Source of the DNA: CAZNPL01 sp964574815
GTDB taxonomy: Bacteria > Planctomycetota > Phycisphaerae > UBA1845
DNA length: 21,143 nucleotides
Reading direction: 5' to 3'
Assembly (NCBI GenBank): GCA_964574815.1
Contig: CAZNPL010000062.1
Location: forward strand, 1 to 21,143
Numbering within the stretch: position 1 is the first letter of the stretch; each line of letters begins with the position of its first letter. Below, piece by piece: positions 8,587 to 16,475 of the stretch. The notes beneath the pieces are model-generated. The model was given only the letters and a program-made list of their open reading frames with translations. It ran no database searches and was not told the origin of the DNA. The position numbers were made by a program, and so were the translations under genes.

Positions 8587-11500
8587 ATGACCAAGAGCAG
8601 TCTCAATCTGTTGACCGCGTTGGCGGTCGTTTGCGGTTTCGCTGCGGCGGTGGCGGCGGACGAGCCGGCGTCAGTGGGCGTCGGGCCTGTCTTCGGAGAG
8701 CAGGCCGTCATGCCGCGGGCGCTTCAAACCATCGGACCGGCGCCCGCCGCTCTGAACCTTTCGTGCCCCACCTGCCCCAGGCTTTACGACAACACGGACA
8801 TTTGCACGGTGGACGCTCAGTCCGTTTCAGTCGGCGGTGCCAGCTCGCCAACGCCGGCGCTGTGGGTCCGCGATTGGTTCACGACCGCCGCCGGCGAGGT
8901 GACCGGCTTCGACCTGTTCGTCGTGAATTGCGGTCCCGACGCAACGTTTAACGCCATAGCGCCGCTGCAGTTCTTCAGGGACACGGATGCGGACAGCTTC
9001 GGAAGCCCCATTGGCCCTCCGATAGATCCGGTTCCGGCGTTTTTTAACACCCGGTCGGCGCCCCAGCTCAGTCCGGTGCCGCCGTACTGCGATCCGGAAA
9101 CCGGCGAACCGCGCGTCATGCGCGTCAGCGTCGATTACGTCGCCCGTACCTACACCATCGTGGACGCGGAGACCGAGGAGATCATCGTCGGCCCACAGGA
9201 CATCGGACTCAACCGCGTGCCGTTCAGGTTGCCGGGTGGAAAAATCGGTGCCGACCTCCGCCTCAATGGAGAGGAATCGCTTTGCGCCGGCGGCGAGCCG
9301 GTCGCCGGTCCTGTTCTGGCCAGCGGTGGATCCGGCAACGAGAACGGGCTTCATATCATCAACGCATCGCAGTGCATCGAGGAGCAATGGGTCCTGTTGT
9401 GCGACAACTTCGAATGGCAGCCGCTCGATCCGGCCAGCACGCCGCAGAATCCCATCCCCATTCCATGCGTGGGCGGCAACGCGTGCAGCCTGAACCGGCC
9501 GTTCTTCGGCATGGCCATGGTGCTGTACATCGGTCCGAACGAGGACATCGGCAACGGCTGCAACAACGAGCGCGCTACGGCCAGCGTCGTCACCATGGAA
9601 CGTCCGAGCGCTGCTGAACCGCCGGACTCGTGTTCCACCACTCAGGCGGTGATCAGCGGATACGTCGGCGACAACGGATGCGCGTATACGGGGGAATCCG
9701 TAAACTTCTTTGATTGCGATTTCGACGCTCCCGAGCGCCTGGATGCGCACGATTTCGCATGCTTCCAACAGTGTTTCGGCCGCAGGGCGCCGTTTGTCGA
9801 GCAATGTGAGCTGATGGATAGCGACGTGAACGGCGTCATCGACATCAATGACGCTTTTGACTTTGTCATTTGCTCGACGTTCGACCCGAACGCCCCAGGT
9901 TGTTCGGGCATCATTCCGGACCCGCCTCAGCTGCTCCGGGACGTTGATTTGTACAGGGTGAGAGGTTTGCTGGGCGGAGACGTTCTCTCAGTGCTCGTCG
10001 AGGGCGATAAGAGCCCGAACTCGGGACCGACCTGGGACCCCTACTTGAAGATCTTCGCCGGCACAGGCGGTGTGCTTTCGGAACTCGAAGTGAGCGATGA
10101 CTACGAACGCCTCAGCTTCGATGCCTACACGACGGCCGAGGTGCCCAGCGGGGCGACCGAACTCTTCGTCGGCGTCAGCGCCGCCGAGAACAAGAACTAC
10201 CCGACCAACGATCCTACCGCCATCCCGCTCCTGCCGCCGGACGGGGCCGGCGGGTACAACATGACCCTTGTTCTGACCGACCCGGATTGCGTCGTCGACG
10301 AGGGCGGCAGCGAGTGTTACGAAGGAAGGCATGAACCGGACGACTCGATCGCCCAAGCCGACTCACTCGGTTCCATCTGCGATCCGGTGCAGGGCTGCCC
10401 GCTCCAAGTCATCGGAATGATCGGCGACGGGTCCTTCGCTGGAACGGGCCAGGATATCGATATCTACAAGATCGAGTTGACGGGCGATCTGGCCAACACG
10501 AGGAGCCTCATCGCGATCGTACCGGAGGAAATCTCACTCGGCTTCCCGACGGAATTCGACCTCGTGATGGCGCTGTATGATTCGTCAGGCGAACTGATCG
10601 CAACCGGCGATCAGCAGCGACGTGGACAAACCGGGCTCGACGATTCCCGGCCTGCGCTCGGCGCCGACGTCAACGGGAGCGGCGTTGGGGAGGGCTCCGA
10701 CGGCACATACTATCTGGCCATCTTCGGAACCGACCGTGGATTGTTCGACGCGGGGTGCGGCTTTATATTCCCGCCGATTCCGCCGACCCTCTTGAACTTC
10801 CCGCACGGCACGCGAGTCGCAGCCACCAACGAATCGGACCTTCGTCCGACGGTGGGCGGCCGGGTCAACAAGCCCGGTGCTCCGCTTGAAGGCTGTGCGA
10901 TACCTCCGGCCGAGCCGCCGAGGTTCCAGTGCTACAGCCTGTTCATCCTCACCGATACATTCCGTTTGCCCTCGGAAGCGCCGGTCGACCTGTGCGATGC
11001 ATCCCCCGGCGATGATTCCATTCCCGACGCGTGCGAGTTCTTTCCGAACGATCGGCTGTCCGAAATGGTGTTCCGTGAGTTGAACCTCGGCAACGGGAAA
11101 TACGGCCTGCTTCAGGGCGACGTGGACTTCTACTCGTTCAACGCGGCGCCCGGTGACATCATCGCCGCCAACACGTCGAACGTGGCCAACCTCTCCAACC
11201 TGGAACGACAGACCGAGACGGTCCGGGCGTATCTGTCGCTCTTCGACTCTTCCGGGTTCATTTTCGAGCGGCATGACTATTCGCTCGAGAGCGCGGACGC
11301 GACAGCGTTCGACGGAATATCCGATGAGATCGCCGCGGCCATCGGAGGCGAAATGCCCAGCGGTATCGGTCCTACCGCCTTCCTCATGGTCGGGATCGAC
11401 GCGGGCAACATGCTCCGGCGCGAAAACACGCCGTTTGACGCGAACTTCCCGGGAACCACGCTGTCAAGACGGTTTCTGGCCGACGTGATCGAGCCGCGCG

Positions 11501-12486
11501 AATATCGGCTTGGAATGGCCGTGATGCCGAAGCTTCCCAGCCTTCCGGGCGGGGAACGGATGTTCGTGGTCCCCAAACGAGGACTGGATGATTTCCATGT
11601 CAGTTGTGAGCTGGGCACGAACATCGATAAATCCGCCATCTGTCACCCGCGAATCCTGGAGATCAATCCGGTCACCGGCTTCACCGAGCAGGTCATTGAC
11701 GGAGAGCCGTTCTTCCGGCCATGGCGGTCCGCCGGAGAGTTCGCTGTCGCGGGTCCCGAAGTCGCGTCGTCCAACCTGCTGGTCGCATGGGACGGCGAGT
11801 TTCTCTGGGTGGCCGAAGAAGAATGCCAGGAGCCGCTCTTCTGTGAGAACCAGATCCGGAACCTGTTCAGAGTCGACCCGGATGTCCCGCGGACGAGCAC
11901 GAATTACATCAATTTCGTGGGGCAGATCCGTGGCTTCCCGTCCGAGGCCAAGTTCAGAGGCATGACCGAGATCAACGGCAGGCTCTACGCCATGGACGAC
12001 ACATTGAACGAGTTCCGCTACTGGGACAAGACGCTCGAGCCCCTGGCGACCAACGGCGGCACCATGACGCCGACGCCGAGCGCCGAAGAGGACGATCCCC
12101 GCTGGAACGATCTTTACGGGGATATCGGCACCGACGGAACGCAGATCTTCGTCGCATGCACGTGGAATACGATCGACCCCGAAACGCAGATCGTTCTTGA
12201 CGTGGGTGAGTACGGCATTTGCGCGTTCACGCCGAATCCCACCACCGGCGAGATCACGTTCAGCGGGAAGATTGACGACCCGATCACGAACACGAACTTT
12301 GATCCGGGGCCGCGGCTCGGAGGCCTGGAGCTCCTTGCCGGCGGCATGATCACCACATCGGACTTGAACAGCGGGATTATGCAATACTGGACCGGCTGGT
12401 CCCTGTCCGATCCGGCAGCACTCGGCACCGTTCAGGCTACAGAACTGGTGCGCGAATACCAGGTCGTCCGGATATCGGCTCGCTGA
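8587..12486 (+). CDS. Large exported protein with internal dockerin-like EF-hand pair, three PPC-like domains and a propeller-like C-terminus
   Basis: A 1299-residue protein. Residues 1-24 form a signal peptide (MTKSSLNLLTALAVVCGFAA, cleavage near AVA). The Cys-containing N-terminal region (25-370) is unrecognised. A dockerin-like doublet follows: an irregular loop at 376-389 (DCDFDAPERLDAHD) and a canonical calcium loop at 411-422 (DSDVNGVIDIND). Three segments resemble bacterial pre-peptidase C-terminal beta domains: about 452-561 (DVDLYRVRG...), 583-720 (EPDDSIAQADSLG...DIDIYKIEL) and 817-975 (GDVDFYSFNAAPGD). The last 280 residues contain ILEINPVTGF, LVAWDGEFLWVAEE and GRLYAMDD, typical of beta-propeller-like repeats. 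There is no catalytic motif I can name. It is probably a secreted or surface adhesive/structural protein of a type common in Phycisphaerae. It stands alone, with its own Shine-Dalgarno and terminator. Confidence 0.88.
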   Translation: MTKSSLNLLTALAVVCGFAAAVAADEPASVGVGPVFGEQAVMPRALQTIGPAPAALNLSCPTCPRLYDNTDICTVDAQSVSVGGASSPTPALWVRDWFTTAAGEVTGFDLFVVNCGPDATFNAIAPLQFFRDTDADSFGSPIGPPIDPVPAFFNTRSAPQLSPVPPYCDPETGEPRVMRVSVDYVARTYTIVDAETEEIIVGPQDIGLNRVPFRLPGGKIGADLRLNGEESLCAGGEPVAGPVLASGGSGNENGLHIINASQCIEEQWVLLCDNFEWQPLDPASTPQNPIPIPCVGGNACSLNRPFFGMAMVLYIGPNEDIGNGCNNERATASVVTMERPSAAEPPDSCSTTQAVISGYVGDNGCAYTGESVNFFDCDFDAPERLDAHDFACFQQCFGRRAPFVEQCELMDSDVNGVIDINDAFDFVICSTFDPNAPGCSGIIPDPPQLLRDVDLYRVRGLLGGDVLSVLVEGDKSPNSGPTWDPYLKIFAGTGGVLSELEVSDDYERLSFDAYTTAEVPSGATELFVGVSAAENKNYPTNDPTAIPLLPPDGAGGYNMTLVLTDPDCVVDEGGSECYEGRHEPDDSIAQADSLGSICDPVQGCPLQVIGMIGDGSFAGTGQDIDIYKIELTGDLANTRSLIAIVPEEISLGFPTEFDLVMALYDSSGELIATGDQQRRGQTGLDDSRPALGADVNGSGVGEGSDGTYYLAIFGTDRGLFDAGCGFIFPPIPPTLLNFPHGTRVAATNESDLRPTVGGRVNKPGAPLEGCAIPPAEPPRFQCYSLFILTDTFRLPSEAPVDLCDASPGDDSIPDACEFFPNDRLSEMVFRELNLGNGKYGLLQGDVDFYSFNAAPGDIIAANTSNVANLSNLERQTETVRAYLSLFDSSGFIFERHDYSLESADATAFDGISDEIAAAIGGEMPSGIGPTAFLMVGIDAGNMLRRENTPFDANFPGTTLSRRFLADVIEPREYRLGMAVMPKLPSLPGGERMFVVPKRGLDDFHVSCELGTNIDKSAICHPRILEINPVTGFTEQVIDGEPFFRPWRSAGEFAVAGPEVASSNLLVAWDGEFLWVAEEECQEPLFCENQIRNLFRVDPDVPRTSTNYINFVGQIRGFPSEAKFRGMTEINGRLYAMDDTLNEFRYWDKTLEPLATNGGTMTPTPSAEEDDPRWNDLYGDIGTDGTQIFVACTWNTIDPETQIVLDVGEYGICAFTPNPTTGEITFSGKIDDPITNTNFDPGPRLGGLELLAGGMITTSDLNSGIMQYWTGWSLSDPAALGTVQATELVREYQVVRISAR

Positions 12487-12515
12487 TACCGGCAACCGGC
12501 CAGCAATAACTCAAT

Positions 12516-12548
12516 GAGGCACCTGCCCGCCGACCGGGCAGGTGCCTC
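12516..12548 (+). terminator. Intrinsic terminator after the exported-protein gene
   Basis: A 14-bp perfect stem, GAGGCACCTGCCCG (12516-12529) with CGGGCAGGTGCCTC (12535-12548), has a 5-nt loop and is followed by TCTTATT. It lies 30 bases past the TGA at 12484-12486. This is a textbook rho-independent terminator and separates this gene from the ABC operon. Confidence 0.88.
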
Positions 12549-12767
12549 TCTTATTCAAACCGACCCAACCCCTTCCAATGCCGCCAATGTGCGACCTTCG
12601 AGTCCCCGACGGCTGCCGGTCGATCAGCCGAGGGGGCGCCATCGCAACCCTCCGCAGCGTGCCATTGACCCGGCCGCACAGGTGCACTGGCACCTTGCCC
12701 GCCAGGGGTGTTCCCGTCGCCGGTTCCGAAGCAATCACGCCGGCTGGTCCGCCCCGCAGCTCGACTC

Positions 12768-12780
12768 TACAATGCCCGAG
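12768..12780 (+). promoter_or_regulatory. Candidate -10 element directly before the ABC ATPase start (possible leaderless transcript)
   Basis: TACAAT (12768-12773) matches five of six bases of the sigma-70 -10 consensus. The expected transcription start falls at about 12780, the first base of the proposed GTG start codon, and no Shine-Dalgarno precedes that GTG. A -35 at 17-bp spacing (TGGTCC, 12745-12750) matches only three of six bases, so support is modest. Confidence 0.35.
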
Positions 12781-13520
12781 TGGCGTGGTTGGTGCGAGTC
12801 GACAATCTCAGCAAGCGTTACGTTATCGGTGAACGCGTCGTTCAGGCGCTCGACGGGGTATCTCTCGCCGTCGAACGCGGAAGTTTCGTCGCCGTCATGG
12901 GCGCCAGTGGATCCGGTAAAAGCACGCTCCTGCATCTGATCGGCGGACTGGACTTGCCCGACGGCGGAAGTGTCGCCATTGACGGACACAACCTGACCGG
13001 CATGAACGATCGGTCCCGAACGCTCTTTCGACGAAACCGAATCGGCATTGTCTTCCAGGCGTTTAATCTCCTTCCGTCCCTCACAGCCGCCGAAAACGTC
13101 GCGTTGCCGCTAATGGTCGCAGGCACGCCGAAGCGCATCGCGGCCGACAAAGCCGCGGAACTGCTGGGGCGCGTCGACCTCCAGCCCCGCGCCCGACATC
13201 GTCCTGACGCGCTGTCGGGCGGGGAACAGCAACGTGTGGCCATCGCCAGAGCGCTGATGAACGATCCGGCGGTCGTCCTGGCCGACGAGCCGACCGGCAA
13301 TCTCGATTCGCGCCACGGACTGGAGATCTGGCGGCTGCTGCGACGGTTCGTCGATGAACAGCAGCGTACCGTCCTGGCCGTCACGCACGAGGCCGCCGGA
13401 GCCGCGTTCGCCGACCGAGTCGTGGTGCTGAAGGACGGACGTACAGTGGGCGAGATTGAGTCCGGGAGCCAGAGCAATGCGTCAATGGTGGCTGCTCGCT
13501 ACCAGGAACTGGCTGGCTAA
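12780..13520 (+). CDS. ABC exporter ATPase, MacB/LolD family
   Basis: A 246-residue nucleotide-binding subunit, the usual length for LolD/MacB-type ATPases; it powers the FtsX-type permease encoded next. All motifs are intact: Walker A GASGSGKST (41-49), Q-loop Gln93 (VFQAFNLLP), signature LSGGEQQRVAIARAL from Leu145, Walker B VVLADEPTGNLD with Asp169 and catalytic Glu170, and H-loop His203 (AVTHEA). The phrase ADEPTGNLDS is characteristic of this family. The start is uncertain: GTG 12780 gives the best fit to the family N-terminus (VRVDNLSKRY follows closely), TTG 12789 or GTG 12792 are alternatives, and ATG 12708 would add 24 residues unlike the family. The 3' end overlaps the permease start by 44 bases, implying translational coupling. 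The substrate is not evident; lipoproteins, peptides or small molecules are all possible for this family. Confidence 0.95.
   Translation: MAWLVRVDNLSKRYVIGERVVQALDGVSLAVERGSFVAVMGASGSGKSTLLHLIGGLDLPDGGSVAIDGHNLTGMNDRSRTLFRRNRIGIVFQAFNLLPSLTAAENVALPLMVAGTPKRIAADKAAELLGRVDLQPRARHRPDALSGGEQQRVAIARALMNDPAVVLADEPTGNLDSRHGLEIWRLLRRFVDEQQRTVLAVTHEAAGAAFADRVVVLKDGRTVGEIESGSQSNASMVAARYQELAG
13464..13468 (+). promoter_or_regulatory. Shine-Dalgarno (GGGAG) within the ATPase gene that sets the permease start
   Basis: GGGAG lies 8 nt before ATG 13477, inside the 3' end of the ATPase coding sequence. It supports ATG 13477 over the TTG codon at 13456 for the permease. Confidence 0.65.
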
Positions 13521-16356
13521 ACCCGGATGGGCATCGGGCATCGTCGTCGCCGTCGCGCTCGGCGTGGCCACGGTCGTCTGGGTGACCAGCTCCTACAAAT
13601 CGGTCGAGCAGAGCATCTCCAATCGGATCATCGAACGCTGGATCGGCCGGAGCCACGTCATCATCGAGTCGACGCTGGGGCACTGGGGCGTCATCGATCA
13701 ATCGATGGCCGATACGGCCCGAGCCATCGAGGGCGTCGAACATGTCACGGCTCGCTTGCGCCGACGCATGCACCTGTCGGTCGGCGCAGACAATCACCAG
13801 GCCGACAGACCTGCACCGCCGGAGATCGCTGTGGACGCGGTCGGGATCCAACCGGAGACGGAATACGGCTTTCGCGGCTATGAAATCGCCGGGCAGGCAC
13901 TTCGTGCTGGAGAGCATGGTACCGCCGTCATCGAAAAAGAGACCGCCAGACAACTGGGCGTGGGCATCGGCGATCGGATCGGCTTGGCACGCGACCGTCT
14001 CGCGGAAGCCGTCCCCTTGCACGTGATCGGCCTGTTTGAGGCTCGCCGGGTCGCCCGGTTTCAAAAGCCAATGGTGCTTCTGGAGCTATCGGAGCTTCAA
14101 ACGCTGGTCGGCGCCGAGGGGTCCGTGTCGGTCGTAGACCTGATGCTCGCCGACCCCACCCCTGCAAACCTGAAGCGCGTTGCCGACGTCCTGCGGGAGA
14201 AGATCCGCGAAGCCAACCTCGGCTATCAGGTCTCAACGGCGACCGCTCGCCTGGAACAACTCAACGAGGCCCGACGGCAGACGGAGTTCGCGCTGACGAT
14301 GGTGGCCAGCGTCTCCCTGCTGACTGCGCTCTTCATCATCACCACCACCATGAGCATGGGGATGGTGGAGCGCATCCGGCAGGTCGGCGTGTTGCGATGC
14401 GTCGGCGTGACCCGTCGACAGCTCGCCGGCGCCGTGCTGGCCGAGGTCGGCCCGCTGGGCGCCGCGGGCATGTGCCTGGGCGTGCCCCTGGGGCTGCTGA
14501 TGACCTACGGAAGCTCGCTCGCGGCCGCCGACTACATCCAGGACGTGATCGTCAGCCGCCGCGGCATCGCCGTCGCCCTCGTCGGCGGTCTCCTCACGAC
14601 CCTTGGCGGCGGACTGGTGCCGGCGATCCAGGCCGGACGCGTCTCGCCGTTAGCGGCCACCCGCCCCCAGGCCCGCCCGCCCAATCGCGGGCTCCCGTTC
14701 GTCGCATTCCTGGTGGGCGCCGCGCTGGTCGCAACGCACAGCCTCATGGTTGCGAAACTCGACCCCGTCCACTGGACGACGCGATCGGTCGTGTTGACCG
14801 GCACCGCCATGCTTTACCTGGGTTACGCACTGATGACCCCGCTGGCCGTACAGGCCATCGGCGGCTTGGCCGTCCAAGTCGCCGCGCGCCTGCTGCGGCT
14901 CAAGCCGGCGCTGCTGAACGATCAGGTGGGCCGGGCGACGTGGCGAGGCGCCGGCATCTGCTGCGGGCTGATGGTAGGCCTCTCGCTGTTGATTGGGGTA
15001 GTGGTGCACGCCGAGAGCATTCGCAGCGGATGGGATTTCCCCAAGCGCATCGCACAGGCCTTTGTCTGGACGTCCCATCGGGTCCCGAGTTCCTGCGTCG
15101 AAACCGTCCGGCGGATATCCGGCGTCCGCGAATGCACCGTCGTCAACGACTTCCTCGTCGAAATGGGCGAGTCGCGATCGCGTCTTTTCAAACTCTTCAA
15201 GGTGCGCAGCACGTTCGTCGCCGGCGAACCCGACGTCTTTCTCAAGATGGCCAAGCTGGAGTTTTTGGAAGGAGAGCGCGAGGACGCCGAAGCCAAGCTG
15301 AAAAAGGGAGGATACATTCTGCTGCCGCCGGAATCGTCCCGGGCCTTTGACCTTCACCTGGGCGACAAAGTCACCATGTCGGCATCCGGTGGCCAAGCCA
15401 CGTTCGAAGTCGCCGGCGTTGTGCAATCGCCCGCTCTGGACATCGCTGTGAGTTACTTTCAAGCGGAAAGTTATATGATGGTCGCCGCGGCAAACTCCGT
15501 GCTGGGAACCCTGCAAGACGCGAAACGACACTTCGGAGTCGACTCAATATCGCTGTTCCTGCTGAACTTTTCACTGCCGCAGACGGAACCGCCCGAGCTC
15601 TTTACGCAGGACGCCCCGCCCGCGACTGTGGACGACGCCTTTATGATCACCAACCTGCTTCGCTGGGGCGAACGTCTGGAAAACGATCGCGACCGCATGG
15701 AAGAGTTGCTGCCCCTGCTCAAAGCGTGGGCCGTCGACCCGTCCCAACCTCTGGCCTTTTCGGTGCTCGCGCCCTATCGGCTGGCCATGCTCGACGTCGT
15801 GGACCGATGGAAGGGGCGCACGGCACAGCAGCGTTGGGAGATGTACTGTGACCGGCTGATTCTGCAGCGGATCGTCACCGCGATCGATCGCCCGAACGCG
15901 ATCGTCGGGTCACTGCGCGAACTCAAGCAGCAGATCGACGATGACATCCGGGCCGCCACGGTGCTCCTCGCGACCATCCCCGTGGTGGCGCTGCTGGTGG
16001 CCGCGGTCGGCGTGGGCAACCTGATGACCACCAACGTGTTGAACCGGACGCGTGAGCTGGGCGTCTTGCGCTCCGTAGGCGCGACAAAGTGGCAGATCGC
16101 CCGCCTGGTGCTGGGAGAGGCCGTGGTGCTGAGCGGCATCGGATGCATCGCCGGGTTCGCCCTGGGCCTCCACGCCGCAATCAGCATGAACATCCTCACC
16201 GAGCGGGCCATCGGCTTCGCCCCGCCGCTCGCACTGCCCGGTGTCCACATCACCATCGGCATCGTCCTGACCGTCGGCGTCTGCATCATCGCCGGTGTCC
16301 TGCCGGCCCGCCGCGCCAGCCGCAGCGACGTCGTCACCGCTTTGCGCGCCACATAG
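13477..16356 (+). CDS. ABC exporter permease with two FtsX domains (10 predicted TM segments)
   Basis: A 959-residue membrane partner of the preceding ATPase. TM1 (about 18-38) is followed by a MacB-type extracytoplasmic domain. The first FtsX core spans about 271-386, with the cytoplasmic motif RIRQVGVLRCVG that contacts the ATPase. TM5-7 lie at about 408-513, followed by a second, large extracytoplasmic domain (about 515-825). The second FtsX core has TM8-10 (about 827-946) with the matching motif RTRELGVLRSVGATKWQI. The tandem architecture resembles fused 10-TM permeases rather than 4-TM MacB/LolC/E, so one polypeptide could supply both halves of the transporter. No membrane-fusion protein or outer-membrane channel gene is adjacent. 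The second ectodomain contains a charged, helical-looking segment (about 715-820, ENDRDRMEELLPLLKAW) that I do not recognise. Substrate unknown. Confidence 0.92.
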   Translation: MRQWWLLATRNWLAKPGWASGIVVAVALGVATVVWVTSSYKSVEQSISNRIIERWIGRSHVIIESTLGHWGVIDQSMADTARAIEGVEHVTARLRRRMHLSVGADNHQADRPAPPEIAVDAVGIQPETEYGFRGYEIAGQALRAGEHGTAVIEKETARQLGVGIGDRIGLARDRLAEAVPLHVIGLFEARRVARFQKPMVLLELSELQTLVGAEGSVSVVDLMLADPTPANLKRVADVLREKIREANLGYQVSTATARLEQLNEARRQTEFALTMVASVSLLTALFIITTTMSMGMVERIRQVGVLRCVGVTRRQLAGAVLAEVGPLGAAGMCLGVPLGLLMTYGSSLAAADYIQDVIVSRRGIAVALVGGLLTTLGGGLVPAIQAGRVSPLAATRPQARPPNRGLPFVAFLVGAALVATHSLMVAKLDPVHWTTRSVVLTGTAMLYLGYALMTPLAVQAIGGLAVQVAARLLRLKPALLNDQVGRATWRGAGICCGLMVGLSLLIGVVVHAESIRSGWDFPKRIAQAFVWTSHRVPSSCVETVRRISGVRECTVVNDFLVEMGESRSRLFKLFKVRSTFVAGEPDVFLKMAKLEFLEGEREDAEAKLKKGGYILLPPESSRAFDLHLGDKVTMSASGGQATFEVAGVVQSPALDIAVSYFQAESYMMVAAANSVLGTLQDAKRHFGVDSISLFLLNFSLPQTEPPELFTQDAPPATVDDAFMITNLLRWGERLENDRDRMEELLPLLKAWAVDPSQPLAFSVLAPYRLAMLDVVDRWKGRTAQQRWEMYCDRLILQRIVTAIDRPNAIVGSLRELKQQIDDDIRAATVLLATIPVVALLVAAVGVGNLMTTNVLNRTRELGVLRSVGATKWQIARLVLGEAVVLSGIGCIAGFALGLHAAISMNILTERAIGFAPPLALPGVHITIGIVLTVGVCIIAGVLPARRASRSDVVTALRAT

Positions 16357-16463
16357 CACCTGTCGCCCGATGGCCGGAAGATCGCCCGTCCTACCATTTC
16401 TGTTTGATTTCAAGTATGATATCTTAAGTTTCTGCTGAATCTTCCAGCCTCACTCCAGGCAAG

Positions 16464-16468
16464 AAGGG
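16464..16468 (+). promoter_or_regulatory. Shine-Dalgarno-like AAGGG for the lipoprotein gene
   Basis: AAGGG lies 7 nt before ATG 16476. The 119-base gap after the permease contains an AT-rich patch (16396-16435) unusual for this region, including TATGAT at 16415-16420 as a possible -10. The protease gene may therefore have its own promoter rather than depend on the ABC operon. Confidence 0.5.
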
Positions 16469-16475
16469 ACAATCC

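Noticed and set aside
8827..9804. 325-codon minus-strand open frame
   Set aside because: It is antisense to the exported-protein gene, with Arg/Gly/Val-rich composition typical of GC-rich shadow frames and no motif.
12484..12486. Possible selenocysteine readthrough at the TGA ending the exported protein
   Set aside because: The downstream frame has no protein-like continuation, the TGA is not in a redox motif, and a strong terminator follows 30 bases later.
11464..12495. 343-codon minus-strand open frame
   Set aside because: It is a shadow of the same exported-protein gene, whose domains and signals are on the plus strand.
14650..15531. 293-codon minus-strand open frame
   Set aside because: It lies fully within the FtsX permease gene on the other strand, with no recognisable content.
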